This document shows positions 1 through 9,615 of a DNA stretch of 62,139 nt, piece by piece (positions within the stretch are counted from its first letter, which is position 1; each line of letters opens with the position of its first letter). This DNA is from Deltaproteobacteria bacterium. GTDB lineage: Bacteria; Desulfobacterota; Syntrophia; Syntrophales; UBA8958. Below the pieces are notes generated by a model, which ran no database searches, was not told the DNA's origin, and was given only the letters and a program-made list of their open reading frames with translations. Made by a program: the position numbers and the translations under genes. The stretch is taken from positions 1-62,139 of the forward strand of contig JAKPCH010000056.1 of the NCBI GenBank assembly GCA_029553375.1, in the 5' to 3' direction.

Positions 1-2
1 TC

Positions 3-1901
3 GTCACCATGACCTACGAGAAGGAGGGGAGGACCCTGGGGGGGACGGACCCCGTCACGGCCCTCATCACCCTCCAGAGCCTCGGCGCCGACGCCGTGGG
101 CTGCAACTGCTCCGTGGGACCCAAAGAGATGCTCCAGTGGCTCAGGGCCATGGCGCCCTCGGCGACGGTCCCCCTCGTGGCCAAGCCCAACGCCGGTCTC
201 CCCCGCCTGACGGGCGGCCGGGCCGTCTACGAGATGGACCCCGAGACCTTCGCCTCCTTCGCCGCCCCCTTCGCCGAGGCGGGGGTCCTCATGGCGGGCG
301 GCTGCTGCGGGACGACACCGGACCACATCGCCGCCCTCGCCTCGGCCCTGGAGGGGGTCACCCCCCGGCGCCCGGCGCGGAGATCCGTAAGCGCCGTCAG
401 CTCGGCCCGCGCCCACAAGGTCTTCGAGGCCCATCAGCCCCTGGTCGTCATCGGGGAGCGGATCAACCCCACGGGCAAGAAGAATCTGCAGGAAGAGCTT
501 CGCCGGGGCAGGACGGACATGGTCCGGGCCCTGGCGAGGGAGCAGCAGGAGGCGGGGGCGGAGCTCCTCGACGTGAACGTGGGGGTCCCGGGGATCGACG
601 AGGCGGCGACGATGGTCGAGGCGGTGAAGGCCCTGGCGCACGTCACGGACCTACCCCTCGTCATCGATTCCCCCCGGGTGGCGACCCTCGAGGCGGCCCT
701 GAGGATCTATCCCGGCCGGGCCCTCGTGAACTCCGTCTCGGGGGAGAGGGAAAAGGTGGAGACCCTCCTCCCCCTCGTGAGGAGGTACGGCGCCATGTTC
801 ATCCTCCTGCCACTGGCCGACGGGGAGGTGCCGGAGGACTTCCCGCGGCGGCGGGCCGTCATCGGGGAGGTCTGGAAGGCGGCCCGCCGCCTTGGTTTCG
901 CCAAGGAAGACGTGGTCATCGACGGCCTGGTCATGACCGTCGCCTCCCGCCAGGACGCCCCCCGGGCGGCCCTGGAGACGATCGCCTGGGCGGCGGACCG
1001 GTTCCGCTGCCCCACCGTCCTGGGTCTCTCCAACGTCTCCTTCGGCCTCCCCGAGCGGAGGTGGCTCAATGCCGCCTTTTTGGCCATGGCCGTCCGGGCG
1101 GGTCTGACCATGGCCATCGCCGATCCCACCCGGGAGGAGCTCATGGGGATCAGGGGGGCCGCCGATTGCCTGACGGGGCGGGACCGGGAGGGGCGTCTCT
1201 ACGTCCGGAGGTACGGCGGGGGCGCCCCGGCGGCGAAAGGCGGGGGCTCGCCCGTCCAGGACCCGGCGGCGGCGGTGACGGCGGCCGTCCTGGAGGGGGA
1301 CCGGGAGGGGATCGAGGGCCTCGTCAGGACCCTCCTCGAGACGGGCCGGGAACCCAGAGAGATCGTGGAGGGGGTGTTGATACCGGCCATCGTCGAGGTG
1401 GGCCGGCGCTACGAGAGGCGTCAGTATTTCCTCCCCCAGCTCATGGCCGGCGCCGAGGCCATGAAGAGGGGGCTGGCCCTCCTGGAACCCCTCCTGGGCG
1501 GGGACGGCCGGGGGGTGGGAAGCCGGGGGCTCGTCCTCCTGGCGACGGTCAAGGGGGACATCCACGATATCGGCAAGAACATCGTCGCCCTCATGCTGCG
1601 CAATCACGGCTTCGAGGTCCTGGACCTGGGCCGGGACGTCCCGACGGAGGAGATCATCAGGCGGATGAAGGAGAAGCGGCCCCGGGTCGTGGGTCTGTCG
1701 GCCCTCATGACGACCACCATGGCCGTCATGGGCGAGGTCGTCGCGGCGGCGCGGAGGGAGGGTCTTATGACCCCCTTCATCCTGGGGGGGGCCGTGGTCA
1801 CGCCGGAGTTCGCCTCCTCCCTCGGGGCCGCCTACGGGAGGGACGGCGTCGAGGCCGTGCGGGTCGTGGCGGAACTGATGGGCGAGAAGGAGGAAGGGTG
1901 A
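3..1901 (+). CDS. metH: B12-dependent methionine synthase MetH, 5' end outside window, no activation domain
   Basis: Transfers a methyl group from methyltetrahydrofolate to homocysteine through cobalamin. The reading frame is open from base 3, so the true start lies upstream of the window. Numbering from the ATG at base 9, the end of the homocysteine-binding barrel shows the zinc ligands Cys34 (GCNC) and Cys99-Cys100 (GGCCGTT). A pterin-binding domain follows (GERINPTGKK near residue 150), then the cobalamin cap (about 410-500) and a Rossmann B12 domain with DIHDIG, whose His coordinates cobalt, near 520. The protein stops right after the B12 domain. The C-terminal AdoMet-dependent reactivation domain of E. 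coli MetH is missing, as in other short anaerobe-type enzymes, so a separate reactivation partner is expected. One base separates its stop from the pyrE start. Confidence 0.93.
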   Translation, partial: VTMTYEKEGRTLGGTDPVTALITLQSLGADAVGCNCSVGPKEMLQWLRAMAPSATVPLVAKPNAGLPRLTGGRAVYEMDPETFASFAAPFAEAGVLMAGGCCGTTPDHIAALASALEGVTPRRPARRSVSAVSSARAHKVFEAHQPLVVIGERINPTGKKNLQEELRRGRTDMVRALAREQQEAGAELLDVNVGVPGIDEAATMVEAVKALAHVTDLPLVIDSPRVATLEAALRIYPGRALVNSVSGEREKVETLLPLVRRYGAMFILLPLADGEVPEDFPRRRAVIGEVWKAARRLGFAKEDVVIDGLVMTVASRQDAPRAALETIAWAADRFRCPTVLGLSNVSFGLPERRWLNAAFLAMAVRAGLTMAIADPTREELMGIRGAADCLTGRDREGRLYVRRYGGGAPAAKGGGSPVQDPAAAVTAAVLEGDREGIEGLVRTLLETGREPREIVEGVLIPAIVEVGRRYERRQYFLPQLMAGAEAMKRGLALLEPLLGGDGRGVGSRGLVLLATVKGDIHDIGKNIVALMLRNHGFEVLDLGRDVPTEEIIRRMKEKRPRVVGLSALMTTTMAVMGEVVAAARREGLMTPFILGGAVVTPEFASSLGAAYGRDGVEAVRVVAELMGEKEEG

Positions 1902-1902
1902 G

Positions 1903-2502
1903 GTGACTACGGGGATGGGTGATCTGAAGGCCTGGAAGGGCCGCCTGGCGGATATCATCATCGAGAGGTCCTTCCGTTACCGGGAGGACCCGCCTTTCCG
2001 CCTCGCCTCGGGGCGCCTGAGCAACTACTACTTCAATTGCAAGCCCACGACCCTCGATCCGGAGGGGATGACCCTCATCGGGCGCATCCTCTTCGCCATG
2101 ACGAGGGACATGGACATCACGGCGGCGGGGGGCCTCACCCTCGGGGCGGACCCCCTGGCCTTCGCCCTGTCCATGGTCTCCTTCGAGATGGGGCGCCCCA
2201 TCAAGGCCTTCGTCGTCCGCCGGGAGGTGAAGGACCACGGGACGGCCCGGGCCGTCGAGGGGAACGTCGCGGCGGGGGAGAGGGTCGTCGTCCTCGACGA
2301 CGTGATCACCACGGGGGGGTCCACCATCACGGCCATCGAGCGGGCCGGGGAGGCCGGACTGGTCGTGGCGGGGGTCATCGCCCTCATCGACCGGGAGGAA
2401 GGGGGGCGGGAAAACATCGAGAAGGTCGCGGGCCCCGTCCGGTCCATCCTCACGAGGACGGAGATCATGGCCCGTCTGAAGGGTGAAAAAAACCTTGCCT
2501 GA
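1903..2502 (+). CDS. pyrE: Orotate phosphoribosyltransferase
   Basis: Cytosolic pyrimidine biosynthesis enzyme that makes orotidine 5'-monophosphate from orotate and PRPP. The 199-residue length fits the family. The PRPP-binding signature of type I phosphoribosyltransferases is at residues 128-140 (VVVLDDVITTGGS), and the catalytic-loop residues of the KDHG segment are at about 110-113. The chosen start is GTG at 1903, immediately after the metH stop; an ATG at 1915 is the alternative. It appears to be transcribed with metH, DUF3047 and asmA. The pathway is completed elsewhere, although pyrG is also in this window. Confidence 0.95.
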   Translation: MTTGMGDLKAWKGRLADIIIERSFRYREDPPFRLASGRLSNYYFNCKPTTLDPEGMTLIGRILFAMTRDMDITAAGGLTLGADPLAFALSMVSFEMGRPIKAFVVRREVKDHGTARAVEGNVAAGERVVVLDDVITTGGSTITAIERAGEAGLVVAGVIALIDREEGGRENIEKVAGPVRSILTRTEIMARLKGEKNLA

Positions 2503-2546
2503 GGGCGGCCCATGGGGTAAAGGCGCTCCGGCGCGAGGTTGAGATA

Positions 2547-3274
2547 GTGAAGGAAAGACCCATAAAAACCCCGATGAGAAGGACGACCTTCTGGTTGGTC
2601 CTGTTGATCCTGTTGGCCGTACCCCTCCCCATCCATCCCCTTTCCGAGGAGACGATCCCCGTCGTCAGGTACCGGGCCCCCCTTCTGGTCAACGGCGTGC
2701 CCGAGGGGTGGCGCCTGATCAGTCACGCGGGGACGCCGCGCTTGACCCTCGTCCCCTCCGGGGGGGCCTACTACATCATGATGGCCAGCGACGCCCATTC
2801 GGGCTTCGGTATCGAGAAACCCATCCGCGTCGATCTCAAAGAATATCCCTACCTGAACTGGACCTGGCGGGTGACGAAGCTCCCCCAGGGGGGGACATCC
2901 GCCGCTTCGACAGGGACGACCAGGCCCTCCAGATCTATGTGGTCCTTCCCCCCACGGGGCGTCCCCATAGTCTCAACACCCCCATCCTCACCTACATCTG
3001 GGATACGGAGGCCCCCAAGGGTCTGGCCGTGAGGAGCCCGAAGCCCCTGCTGAAGAAGATCCGTTACATCGTCCTGAGGAACAAGACGGACGGCATCGGC
3101 CGGTGGTACAGGGAAAAACGCAACGTCTACGAGGACTACAGGCGGGTCTTCGGCGACTTGGACGGCGGTGAGCCGAGGGGGGCCGTCCATGGTCTCCGCA
3201 TCTACATCAACTCCCAGAACACGAAGAGCCAGGCCGAGGGCTACATCGGCGAGATCTATTTCAGCAAGTCCTGA
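2547..3274 (+). pseudogene. DUF3047-family exported protein, split by a -1 frameshift in a G run
   Basis: The product resembles DUF3047 proteins, whose function is unknown. The first frame, from GTG 2547 with a GAGG site upstream (or ATG 2574), gives a signal peptide of about 25-30 residues followed by family-like sequence ending with YLNWTWRVTKLPQGG. The same homology resumes in the next frame from about base 2895 (DIRRFDRDDQALQIYVVLP) and runs to the stop at 3274, including the typical AGRW..R/DY.R.FG-like and TKSQAEGYIGEI-like blocks. The break falls in seven consecutive Gs at 2888-2894; eight would restore one continuous protein of about 242 residues. It may be a real inactivation, a sequencing or assembly error, or a slippage site. 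Sequence on both sides is otherwise well conserved, which suggests an error or a very recent event. Confidence 0.8.
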
Positions 3275-3306
3275 GCGGGTCTTCACGATCGAGAACAGGT
3301 AGGGCC

Positions 3307-6300
3307 GTGAAGAGGGTTACTACAGCCGTCACCGTTTTGGTCACGGCCCTGGCGGTCGCGGCGGCCCTGGCCTTTGTCGCCTTCCGCGGGACCTCCCTCC
3401 CGGGGTTCTGCCGGGAGGCCCTGACGAAGGCCGTCCGGGAGGCCGTGGACCGCCGTATAGGGTGGACCTCCGACCACTTCACCCTCCTGCCCCGTCCCGC
3501 CCTCACCCTCAGGGGCGTCACCGTCAGGGAGAGGGACGGGGAGAAGGTCTTCGCCGCGGCTCAGGCCGTCGTCGTCAAGGCCGCCCTGTTGCCCCTCCTG
3601 CGGGGGGAGGTCTCCGTCTCCGAGGTCGCGATCGCAAAGCCCCAGGTCACCCTGAGACGGGACGGGAGGGGGGGGTGGAACGCGGCGGACCTCCTGGGGG
3701 GTGAGAGGTTGAGATCCTTTCACATCCATCGCCTCTCCCTCGCCGACGGGACCCTGGTCTACGAGGACCCCCGCCTGGAGAAGAGCGGCGTCCTCACCTT
3801 TCCCCAGGTGGCCTTGGAGGCCTCCGACTTGGGTCCGGGGCGGGAGACGAACCTGAGGCTCCGCGCCCTCGTCCGCACCGAGGGCGCACCCGTGGGCCTC
3901 CTGGAGGCGGAGGGGGGCTTCCGTCTCCCCGCGGGGGGGAAGTCCGCGGCGCCGGAGGCGGCGGACATCCGCCTGGGCCTGGACAATATCGACCTGGGGG
4001 TCCTGGCCTATTTCCGCCCCCCCCCGTCCGGTCCCTGGGAGGTCCAGGGGACCCTTGGGGCAGCCGTGACCCTGAAGATGACAAAGGGGCGCCTCGACGG
4101 CACCTGCCGTTTCACGGCCCGCCGCGTCCGTCTCCTTGAGCCCCGTCTCTTCGATGGGCCCCTGAGGCCCGAGAGGGTAAACCTGGAGATGGTCGTCAAA
4201 AGGGAGGGGCCGGATCTGCGTCTCTCCGACGTCCGCCTGGCCGTCGACGATCTCGAGGCGACGGGAAACATCTCCCTCGCCCGTCTCGAAGGCCCCGATC
4301 CCTTCATCGAGGCCGCCTTCAGGATCGGGCCCTTCGACTACGGCCCCTGGGCCCCCTACGTCCCCCACAGGATCCTTCCGGCAAAGGTCTCGGCCTACAT
4401 CAAGGACCACCTCCGGGGGGGGACCTTCCGTGTCGACGGGGCCGTCCTGAGGGGGAGGTGGGGCCGGGTCGGGGCTTCGGCGCCGGGGGGGCTGGACTTC
4501 AACGTCCGGGCCCGCGTGGAGGGGGGTGAGCTGGATTACGGACCCCGCGTCCCCCGCCTCACGGCGATCGGGGGGGAGCTGGTCCTCGACCCCCGGGATT
4601 TCCGCCTGGTGAACATGAAGGGTCTCTTCGGCGACGCCGTCGTCGCCCTGGACGGCGCCATCAAGGACTACGGCGGCGAGGGCCCGGCCCGTTATCCCTT
4701 CAAGGCCGAGATCCGTCCCGGCCGTGAGGCCGTGGCGTGGCTTGTGGGGAAAGGGGCGGAGTCTTTGACCTACGGCGGCGAGTCCGTCCTGGCGATAGAG
4801 GGGGACGGGCCGGCGGCGGACTATGGCCTCCATGGGGAGTGGGACCTGGGGTCGGCGTCCCTGAAGGCGGGGGGGTTCGTGAAGAAGGCGGGCGTCCCCG
4901 CCCGCCTCGCCTTCCGGGCGAGGGTGGGGGAGAGGGGGATCTTCGGCGACGACCTTTCTCTGCGGTTGGGATCCCTCGTCCTCTCGGGGCAGGCCCGCTA
5001 TCTCTTCGGGGAGGACGGCGGCCTTTCCTTCTCCCTTTCGTCTAACCTATGGCAGGTGGGGGAGGCCCAAAGATTCTGGCCCGCCGCCGCGGCCTTCCGC
5101 CCCCGGGGCGAGGCCCGGTTTTCCCTGAAGGGCGAATGGTCCCGGGCAGGTCTCCCGAGGCGTCCCTTGACCATCGAGGCCTCCCTTGCGGGCGTCTCCC
5201 TCTCCGGGCTCCCCGGCGGCCTTTCTGTGGGGGAGGCCCGCGGTCCCCTGCGGGTGGTGGGCGAGAGGGTCGAGACGGCGGGTTTGAGCCTCGCCCTGGG
5301 GAACTCCCGTCTGAACGTCCGGGGCGTCCTGACGGGTTTCGAACGGCCCGAGGCGGATCTTTGGTTCTCCGCGGATCGCCTCGATCCCCGCGATCTGGGT
5401 CTCACTCCCCGGCGGGGGGAGGTGGACCTGAGGGAGGTCGAGGGGCGCCTGAGGGTCAACGAAGAAAAGATCTCCCTTACCTCTTTCTCCGCCCGTCTCA
5501 ACCGCTCCCTGGTGGCCGGCGGCCTCGACGTCTTGAGGGGGCAGAAGGGCCGGCGCCTCGTCTTTCGCGTAAAGACGAGGGTCTTGCACCTCTTTGATCT
5601 CCTCCTCCTGGCGGGTCTCGAGGGGCGGGGGACCGGGGATGCCGGCGGGGGTTGGAGCGCCGGGGGGGTCATCGACGCCGGAGAGGGCACCCTCGGGGCC
5701 GTGGCGTACCGCGATCTCCACGCCGCCCTGAACCTGGAGGGAGACCGTCTGGGTCTCGACACCCTCGCCTTCCGTTACGCCGGCGGCCAAGTGACGGCGG
5801 CGGGGGAGGCGGTCTGGGGGACGGGGGGGCCGCCCCGTTACAAACTGAACCTCTCGGCGTCGTCCGTGGCGGCCCCGGAGCTCCTGGGCCTCCTGGGACT
5901 CACCTTGGGGATGACGGGGGAGGTGTCGGCGACGGGGGATCTGACGGCCGCCGGTGCGACCGTGGACGATATCAAGAGATCCCTGGCGGGCCGGGTGGAC
6001 CTGCGGGTGGAGAGGGGGGTCATCAAGAGGTTCGCCGTCCTGTCCAAGGTCCTCTCCCTCTTGAACGTCTCCCAGCTCTTCCGATTCCGCCTCCCGGACA
6101 TGGCCAGGGAGGGGATGCCCTACGACCGGATCACGGGGGCCCTCAACTTCGGTGAGGGCCGCGTGGCGTCCGATGACCTCTATCTCCGGAGCGCCGCCAT
6201 GAACATGGTCTTCGTGGGTGAGGCGGACATGGTGAAGGAGACCCTCAGGGGGAAGGTCGGGGCCCAGCCCCTCCAGACCCTGGACGCCGTCGTGAGCCGC

Positions 6301-6501
6301 CTCCCCCTCGTCGGCTGGGTCCTGACGGACGAGGACCGCCGCTTCATCACCTTCTATTTCGACGTGGACGGCCCCTGGTCCGACCCCGTCGTGAAGCCCA
6401 CCCCCGTCCGGGGCCTGGCCGAGGAGGTCCTGGAGATCTTCAAGCGCCTCTTCCGCCTCCCGGCCAAGCTGGTGAAGGATCCTGGTGAGGTCCTGAAATA
6501 G
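3307..6501 (+). CDS. AsmA-like envelope protein, 1064 residues
   Basis: Large AsmA/YhdP-type protein. Family members are inner-membrane anchored, span the periplasm as a beta-rich groove and are implicated in phospholipid movement to the outer membrane. The N-terminus has one hydrophobic helix (residues about 5-27), followed by an AsmA-like N-terminal domain with a long run of beta-strand repeats. The C-terminus (about 860-1064) has the AsmA-like C-terminal pattern, including the LVGWVLTDEDRRFITFYFDVDG segment followed by a predicted amphipathic tail. The start is GTG 3307; its ribosome-binding site is weak. It lies 32 bp after the DUF3047 gene and ends 5 bp from the convergent alaS. The exact AsmA subfamily is not assigned. 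Confidence 0.8.
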   Translation: MKRVTTAVTVLVTALAVAAALAFVAFRGTSLPGFCREALTKAVREAVDRRIGWTSDHFTLLPRPALTLRGVTVRERDGEKVFAAAQAVVVKAALLPLLRGEVSVSEVAIAKPQVTLRRDGRGGWNAADLLGGERLRSFHIHRLSLADGTLVYEDPRLEKSGVLTFPQVALEASDLGPGRETNLRLRALVRTEGAPVGLLEAEGGFRLPAGGKSAAPEAADIRLGLDNIDLGVLAYFRPPPSGPWEVQGTLGAAVTLKMTKGRLDGTCRFTARRVRLLEPRLFDGPLRPERVNLEMVVKREGPDLRLSDVRLAVDDLEATGNISLARLEGPDPFIEAAFRIGPFDYGPWAPYVPHRILPAKVSAYIKDHLRGGTFRVDGAVLRGRWGRVGASAPGGLDFNVRARVEGGELDYGPRVPRLTAIGGELVLDPRDFRLVNMKGLFGDAVVALDGAIKDYGGEGPARYPFKAEIRPGREAVAWLVGKGAESLTYGGESVLAIEGDGPAADYGLHGEWDLGSASLKAGGFVKKAGVPARLAFRARVGERGIFGDDLSLRLGSLVLSGQARYLFGEDGGLSFSLSSNLWQVGEAQRFWPAAAAFRPRGEARFSLKGEWSRAGLPRRPLTIEASLAGVSLSGLPGGLSVGEARGPLRVVGERVETAGLSLALGNSRLNVRGVLTGFERPEADLWFSADRLDPRDLGLTPRRGEVDLREVEGRLRVNEEKISLTSFSARLNRSLVAGGLDVLRGQKGRRLVFRVKTRVLHLFDLLLLAGLEGRGTGDAGGGWSAGGVIDAGEGTLGAVAYRDLHAALNLEGDRLGLDTLAFRYAGGQVTAAGEAVWGTGGPPRYKLNLSASSVAAPELLGLLGLTLGMTGEVSATGDLTAAGATVDDIKRSLAGRVDLRVERGVIKRFAVLSKVLSLLNVSQLFRFRLPDMAREGMPYDRITGALNFGEGRVASDDLYLRSAAMNMVFVGEADMVKETLRGKVGAQPLQTLDAVVSRLPLVGWVLTDEDRRFITFYFDVDGPWSDPVVKPTPVRGLAEEVLEIFKRLFRLPAKLVKDPGEVLK

Positions 6502-6506
6502 GCCCC

Positions 6507-9149
6507 TCAGATCAGGGTCTCGATCCCGGCCAGGGCTTCGGGGATCTTTTCCGCCAGGGGGCCTCCGGCCTGGGCCATGTCGGGGCGGCCGCCGCCGCTG
6601 CCTCCCACGACGGGGGCCAGGGCCTTGACGATGTCCCCCGCCCGGTAGCGGTCCGTGAGGTCCTTCGTGACCATGCACAGGAGCATGGCCTTGCCGTTCA
6701 CCCGGCTGCCGAGGAGGACGATCCCCGACCGGAGGCGGTCCCTGAGCTTGTCCCCCAGGTCGCGCATGGTCTTGACGTCCTCCGCCTCCACCTCCGCGGC
6801 GAGGACGCGGACCCCTTTGATCTCCTTCGCCCGGGAGATGAGGTCCGCCGAGTCGCGGGCGGCGAGCTTGCCCTTGAGGGCCTCGATCTCCTTTTCCAGC
6901 TCCCGCTGGTGTTTCTGGAGCTTCTCCACCCTGTCCGCCACCTCGAAGGTGCCGGCCCTCAGGAGGTGGGCCGCCCTCTTCAGCTCCCCCTCCACCTTCT
7001 TGAGGTATTTGACCGCCTCCTCACCCGTCAGGGCCTCGATGCGCCGCACCCCCGCCGCGACGGAGGACTCGGCCACCACCTTGAGCATGCCGATGTCGCC
7101 CGTGCGGTTGACGTGGGTCCCCCCGCAGAGCTCCATGCTGAAATCGCCCATCTTCACGAGGCGGACGCTGTCGCCGTACTTCTCGTCGAAGACCGCCGCC
7201 GCCCCCGTCTTCATGGCCTCTTCCTTGGGGAGGATGCGGGTGTCCACGGGGGCGTTGCAGCGGATGAACTCGTTGGCCCAGGCCTCGATCCTCTCCAGCT
7301 CCTCGTCCTCGATGCGGGAGAAGTGGGTGAAGTCGAAGCGGAGGCGCTCGGGGGTGACGAGGGACCCCGACTGCTTGACGTGATCCCCCAGGACCCTCCT
7401 GAGGGCCGCGTTCAGGACGTGGGTCCCCGAGTGGTTGGCCTCCGTGGCCCGCCGGGTCTTCTCGTCCACCTTGAGCAGCGCCGTGTCCCCCACGCGGACG
7501 GTGCCCCTGCGCACCTTGCCGATGTGGGTGATGAGGTTGTCCAGGGGCCACTGGGTGTCCCACACCTCGAAGAGGAAACCGTCACCCTCGATGACGCCCG
7601 TGTCCCCGACCTGGCCGCCCTTCTCGCCGTAGAAGGGCGTCTCGGCCACGAAGATCTCCGCGTTGTCCCCCTCCCGGACCTCGTCCACCTCCTGGTCTCC
7701 CTTGAGGATGGCCCGGATGGGCGAGGAGGCCTCGACGACGCCGTGGTAGCCGATGAAATCCGTCGTGACGCCCTTGACGGAGAGGCGTTTGTAGGCGTCC
7801 GCCACCGCCTCCTCGCCGCTGCCCTTCCAGGATTCCCGCGCCTTTTCCCTCTGGGCCTCCATGGCCTTCTCGAACCCCTCCATGTCGAGGGTGAGGTTGT
7901 CCTTCCTGACGATGTCCGCCGTGAGATCCACGGGGAAACCGTAGGTGTCGTAGAGCCTGAAGACCACCTCGCCGGGGATGACGGTCCGGCCCGTCTTCTT
8001 GAGCTCCGCCACCTCCTCGGTGAGGATCCTCATGCCCGTGTCGAGGGTTTCGATGAAACGCTGCTCCTCGTTGACCACCACCTTCCTGATGTAGGACTCC
8101 TTGTCGACGAGGTCGGGGTAGGCGTCTCTCATGACGGCGACGACGGTGGAGACCACCTCGTTGAGGAAGGGTCGCTCCAGGCCCAGGAGCTTGCCGTGGC
8201 GGGCGGCCCTCCTGAGGATCCTCCTCAGGACGTAGCCGCGGCCCTCGTTGCTGGGGAGGCAGCCGTCGCCGATGAGGAACGTGACGGCGCGGCTGTGATC
8301 GGCGATCACCCTCATGGAGACGTCGCTGTCGGGATTCTCGCCGTATCTTTTGCCGCAGATCCCGGCGATGGCCTGGATGATGGGCTGGAAGAGGTCCGTG
8401 TCGTAGTTGGTCATGACCCCCTGGACGACGGCGGCCAGGCGCTCCAGGCCCATCCCCGTGTCGATGTTGGGTTTGGGGAGGGGATGGAAGTTGCCGTCCT
8501 TGTCCCGGTCGAACTGGGTGAAGACGTGGTTCCAGAGCTCGAGGTGGCGGTCGCAGTCGCATTCGACGGAGCAGTCGGGCCGGCCGCAGCCCACGCCGGG
8601 ACCCTGGTCGTAGATGATCTCCGAGCAGGGCCCGCAGGGTCCCGTTTCCCCCATCATCCAGAAGTTGCTGTCCATGCCCATGCGGACGATCCGTTCGGCG
8701 GGGATGCCGATCTCCCGGTGCCAGATCTCGAAGGCCTCGTCGTCGTCCTTGTAGATGGTGATCCAGAGCCGCTCCTTGGGGATGGCCATGACCCGCGTGA
8801 GGAAATCCCAGCCCCAGGAGATGGATTCCCTCTTGAAGTAGTCCCCGAAGGAGAAGTTCCCCAACATCTCGAAAAAGGTGTGGTGGCGGGCCGTGTAGCC
8901 CACGTTCTCCAGGTCGTTGTGTTTACCCCCCGCCCGGACGGACTTCTGGGAACTCGCCGCCCTGGTGTATCCCCGGTCCTCGAGGCCGAGGAAACAGTTC
9001 TTGAACTGGACCATCCCCGAGTTGGTGAAGAGGAGGGTGGGATCGTCCTTGGGTATGAGGCTCGAGCTGGGGACGACGGTGTGGCCCCTCTCCTCGAAAT
9101 ATCTAAGGAACTTCTCGCGTATCTCACTGGATGTCATCGCCATGGTCAT
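6507..9149 (-). CDS. alaS: Alanyl-tRNA synthetase
   Basis: Charges tRNA-Ala with alanine and edits misactivated serine and glycine. The full-length 880-residue protein has the class II catalytic core (HHTFFEMLGNFSFGDYF at about 89-105), the editing-domain zinc motifs HSGTH and CGGTH, a coiled-coil segment (about 720-770) and the C-terminal GGSGGGRPDMAQAGG motif. Three in-frame ATGs lie close together (9149, 9143, 9137). The site GAGGAGG ends 3 nt before the first and 9 nt before the second, so 9143 may be the real start. The 5' end overlaps the recX stop by about 20-26 nt, suggesting coupling. The cognate tRNA-Ala is at 33806. Confidence 0.97.
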   Translation of the reverse strand: MTMAMTSSEIREKFLRYFEERGHTVVPSSSLIPKDDPTLLFTNSGMVQFKNCFLGLEDRGYTRAASSQKSVRAGGKHNDLENVGYTARHHTFFEMLGNFSFGDYFKRESISWGWDFLTRVMAIPKERLWITIYKDDDEAFEIWHREIGIPAERIVRMGMDSNFWMMGETGPCGPCSEIIYDQGPGVGCGRPDCSVECDCDRHLELWNHVFTQFDRDKDGNFHPLPKPNIDTGMGLERLAAVVQGVMTNYDTDLFQPIIQAIAGICGKRYGENPDSDVSMRVIADHSRAVTFLIGDGCLPSNEGRGYVLRRILRRAARHGKLLGLERPFLNEVVSTVVAVMRDAYPDLVDKESYIRKVVVNEEQRFIETLDTGMRILTEEVAELKKTGRTVIPGEVVFRLYDTYGFPVDLTADIVRKDNLTLDMEGFEKAMEAQREKARESWKGSGEEAVADAYKRLSVKGVTTDFIGYHGVVEASSPIRAILKGDQEVDEVREGDNAEIFVAETPFYGEKGGQVGDTGVIEGDGFLFEVWDTQWPLDNLITHIGKVRRGTVRVGDTALLKVDEKTRRATEANHSGTHVLNAALRRVLGDHVKQSGSLVTPERLRFDFTHFSRIEDEELERIEAWANEFIRCNAPVDTRILPKEEAMKTGAAAVFDEKYGDSVRLVKMGDFSMELCGGTHVNRTGDIGMLKVVAESSVAAGVRRIEALTGEEAVKYLKKVEGELKRAAHLLRAGTFEVADRVEKLQKHQRELEKEIEALKGKLAARDSADLISRAKEIKGVRVLAAEVEAEDVKTMRDLGDKLRDRLRSGIVLLGSRVNGKAMLLCMVTKDLTDRYRAGDIVKALAPVVGGSGGGRPDMAQAGGPLAEKIPEALAGIETLI

Positions 9150-9615
9150 CGACCTCCTCGCTGGTTTGTAACTTTTCGTAGACGAGACCCGCCGGGAAGC
9201 CCCGGGCCAGGAGACGCGCCGCGACGCGCCGCCTTTCCTTAGCTCCGTCTCCCGGGGACGCCCGGCGTCTCCAACCCCGCAGGTATGAGACGAGTCCCTC
9301 CTCCTCGGGGAAGTCCCTCCGGACCTCGGAGAGGGTCTCGCGGATCGTGGCCCTGTCGATCCCCTTTTTCAGGAGCTCCGCCTCGATGCGCCGGTTTCCC
9401 CACAGGTGGTCGCAGGCCCGGGCCCGGGCGTACTGACGGGCGAAGAGACGGTCGTCAAGATAGCCGAGTCGGGCCAACTCGGCAATAATTTCTTTGATGA
9501 TTCCACCCTCGAAGCCGAGGCGGCCCAATTGCTCCTCCATCTCCCTCACCGTGCGGGCCCGGCGGGCAAGGAGGCCGAAGGCGGCCTTCCTCGCCTTTTC
9601 CGAGGGAGAGGTCAT
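9124..9615 (-). CDS. recX: RecA regulator RecX
   Basis: Cytosolic modulator that binds RecA filaments and limits their extension and activity. The 163-residue protein is made of helical RecX repeats, recognisable by [16 protein letters not shown] and the following [13 protein letters not shown] segment. The ATG overlaps the recA stop as ATGA at 9612-9615, so it is probably translated by coupling to recA. Its 3' end overlaps the start of alaS. Placement directly after recA is the usual arrangement in many bacteria. Confidence 0.9.
   Translation of the reverse strand: MTSPSEKARKAAFGLLARRARTVREMEEQLGRLGFEGGIIKEIIAELARLGYLDDRLFARQYARARACDHLWGNRRIEAELLKKGIDRATIRETLSEVRRDFPEEEGLVSYLRGWRRRASPGDGAKERRRVAARLLARGFPAGLVYEKLQTSEEVDDHGDDIQ

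Noticed and set aside
6909-9242. 777-codon open frame antisense to alaS and recX
   Set aside because: It mirrors alaS in another frame. The product is a compositional string of Asp, Val, Gly, Leu and His without family features; alaS is fully supported.
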